Assembly: GCA_031422555.1 (NCBI GenBank)
Contig: JANPLZ010000071.1
Coordinates: forward strand, 1-14,338
DNA length: 14,338 bases
Source: JANNAT01 sp031422555
GTDB lineage: Bacteria > Pseudomonadota > Alphaproteobacteria > Rhodobacterales > Rhodobacteraceae
Reading direction: 5' to 3'
In this document: positions 13,432 through 14,338 of the stretch, piece by piece
How the letters are laid out: every line of letters begins with the position of its first letter
Numbering within the stretch: the first letter of the stretch is position 1
The notes under the pieces: model-generated
The model's database searches: none
What the model was told of the DNA's origin: nothing
What the model saw: only the letters and a program-made list of their open reading frames with translations
Program-made: the position numbers and the translations under genes

Positions 13432-13899
13432 ATGCTTCGCCTTATACTCGCCTTCACCCTTCTCGCGACACCCTCCTTTGCGGACGAAGCCGCGTGGTCT
13501 GATGAGGTTGCCAATATTGATCCAGGCACGCGGTTGGCCGCGTTGATCACAGGCTGCACCACCGCCCTGACCGATCCCACCGCCGTTACCGCCATCCTTA
13601 CCGCCGCCAACTGGACCCGCGCTGATGAATTCGACGGCACGGTGGCTTTTCAAACCGCATCGACCGATATGATGTTCTATCAGGACGCAGGATTTTGCAT
13701 GGTGTCGGTCACCGATTTCAACACTGAAACCCTGGCCGCTGAATTGGCCAGCCTTGGCATCACTTCCAGTGGGCAGGACGAGTATGGGTGCGCGCAATTC
13801 AAGATGGACGGCACCATTGCCACCCTGACCGGCGGCGGCAATGATCCGGCTTGCGCATCGACATCCGAGGCTGTTTTGCGGTTTGACGCAGCGCCATGA
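13432..13899 (+). CDS. Secreted four-cysteine protein of unknown function
   Basis: A 155-residue exported protein with signal peptide MLRLILAFTLLATPSFA cut before DEAAW. The mature part has four cysteines (C42, C89, C120, C141), probably two disulfides, and alternating beta-like stretches. I recognise no family. AAGGA lies five bases before the ATG at 13432; the frame is open 25 codons further back but without signal-peptide character. It follows sucC by 71 bp on the same strand, and its stop overlaps the next start as ATGA. It is likely part of a sucC-led transcript and coupled to the DUF922 gene. Confidence 0.75.
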   Translation: MLRLILAFTLLATPSFADEAAWSDEVANIDPGTRLAALITGCTTALTDPTAVTAILTAANWTRADEFDGTVAFQTASTDMMFYQDAGFCMVSVTDFNTETLAAELASLGITSSGQDEYGCAQFKMDGTIATLTGGGNDPACASTSEAVLRFDAAP

Positions 13900-14338
13900 T
13901 ACGCCGTGTGATCATAGCCGCCGCAGTCTTGGCCACCCTGCCCGCCACCGCGCAGTCCGATACACTGGACGACGCCGATGTGACCTTTCACAGCTATGAA
14001 GTGACAGGTGAATCCTTGGCCGAGATTGAAGCCGCGATGGGCCGGGACGGGCCGCGCGGGTTTTGGGCCTATACAACTTGGAACGTCACCTGGACGGCCG
14101 ATTGCGAAACATCGGTTTCCGGCGACATCACCTTGCCCGAACTGGCCGAAGATGCCGATCTGACCGACGAAGACATCGCCGAATTTGACCGCATGGCCGA
14201 GGCATTGCTGGCCCACGAACTGCAGCACGTCGATTTCGGCATCGCTTTTGCCGCCGACGTGGCAGATCAGGGCTGCCCGGCCAATTCTGATGAGATTTTG
14301 CAGCCCTATCTGCAAGACGAACGCGACTTTGATGCCGA
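13896..14338 (+). CDS. Secreted DUF922 putative Zn peptidase (partial, 3' cut)
   Basis: The frame runs open off the right edge, giving 147 complete codons. The signal peptide MIRRVIIAAAVLATLPATA is cut before QSDT. The mature part has the DUF922 layout: FHSYEVTGESLAEIEAAM (31-48), a GPRGFWAYTTWNVTW block (52-66), C70, ITLPEL, then LLAHELQHVDFG with zinc motif H107-E108-H111. DUF922 proteins are putative secreted Zn-dependent proteases with unknown targets. Its ATG overlaps the preceding stop (ATGA). The missing end should hold only a short tail, judging by the family's usual length of about 180-200 residues. Confidence 0.82.
   Translation, partial: MIRRVIIAAAVLATLPATAQSDTLDDADVTFHSYEVTGESLAEIEAAMGRDGPRGFWAYTTWNVTWTADCETSVSGDITLPELAEDADLTDEDIAEFDRMAEALLAHELQHVDFGIAFAADVADQGCPANSDEILQPYLQDERDFDA

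Overview
The window looks like a chromosomal segment of a marine-type alphaproteobacterium of the Rhodobacterales (Roseobacter group). This rests on the moderately high G+C, the protein style, the clustering of sdhCDAB, mdh and sucC in one locus, and accessory families common in that group (NnrU, DUF1737, DUF4344, DUF922). I cannot name the genus from sequence alone. I found no tRNA, rRNA, insertion sequence or CRISPR array.

Left part (1-2116): a quorum-sensing locus. A LuxI-type acyl-homoserine-lactone synthase lies downstream of a short LuxR-type regulator, both on the minus strand. A LuxR-like element (CTG-N10-CAG) sits in the gap between them. Divergent from the regulator is a 158-residue protein that consists only of a LuxR autoinducer-binding domain. 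It keeps the pocket residues but has no DNA-binding domain, so it is a candidate modulator of the pair.

Centre-left (2127-7192): the succinate dehydrogenase operon sdhC-sdhD-sdhA-sdhB, on the minus strand. Three extra same-strand genes sit between sdhA and sdhB: a zinc-ribbon SAM methyltransferase and two small predicted lipoproteins. Two hairpins occupy the sdhD-sdhA gap. Upstream of sdhC is a paired GTGATCAC palindrome.

Centre (7199-10067): accessory genes. On the minus strand are a secreted DUF4344 HExxH protein, a DUF1737 protein and an NnrU membrane protein. A small secreted protein on the plus strand ends in interlocked stop codons with a TauE/SafE permease on the minus strand.

Right part (10134-14338): mdh with a strong terminator hairpin, a second SAM methyltransferase, then sucC. 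These are followed by a secreted four-cysteine protein and a secreted DUF922 HExxH protein cut by the window edge; sucD is not reached. The paired GTGATCAC element recurs upstream of sucC, 34 of 37 bases identical and with the same 21-bp spacing. It therefore probably ties sdhCDAB and sucC into one regulon. Together sdh, mdh and sucC cover the succinyl-CoA to succinate, succinate to fumarate, and malate to oxaloacetate steps of the TCA cycle.
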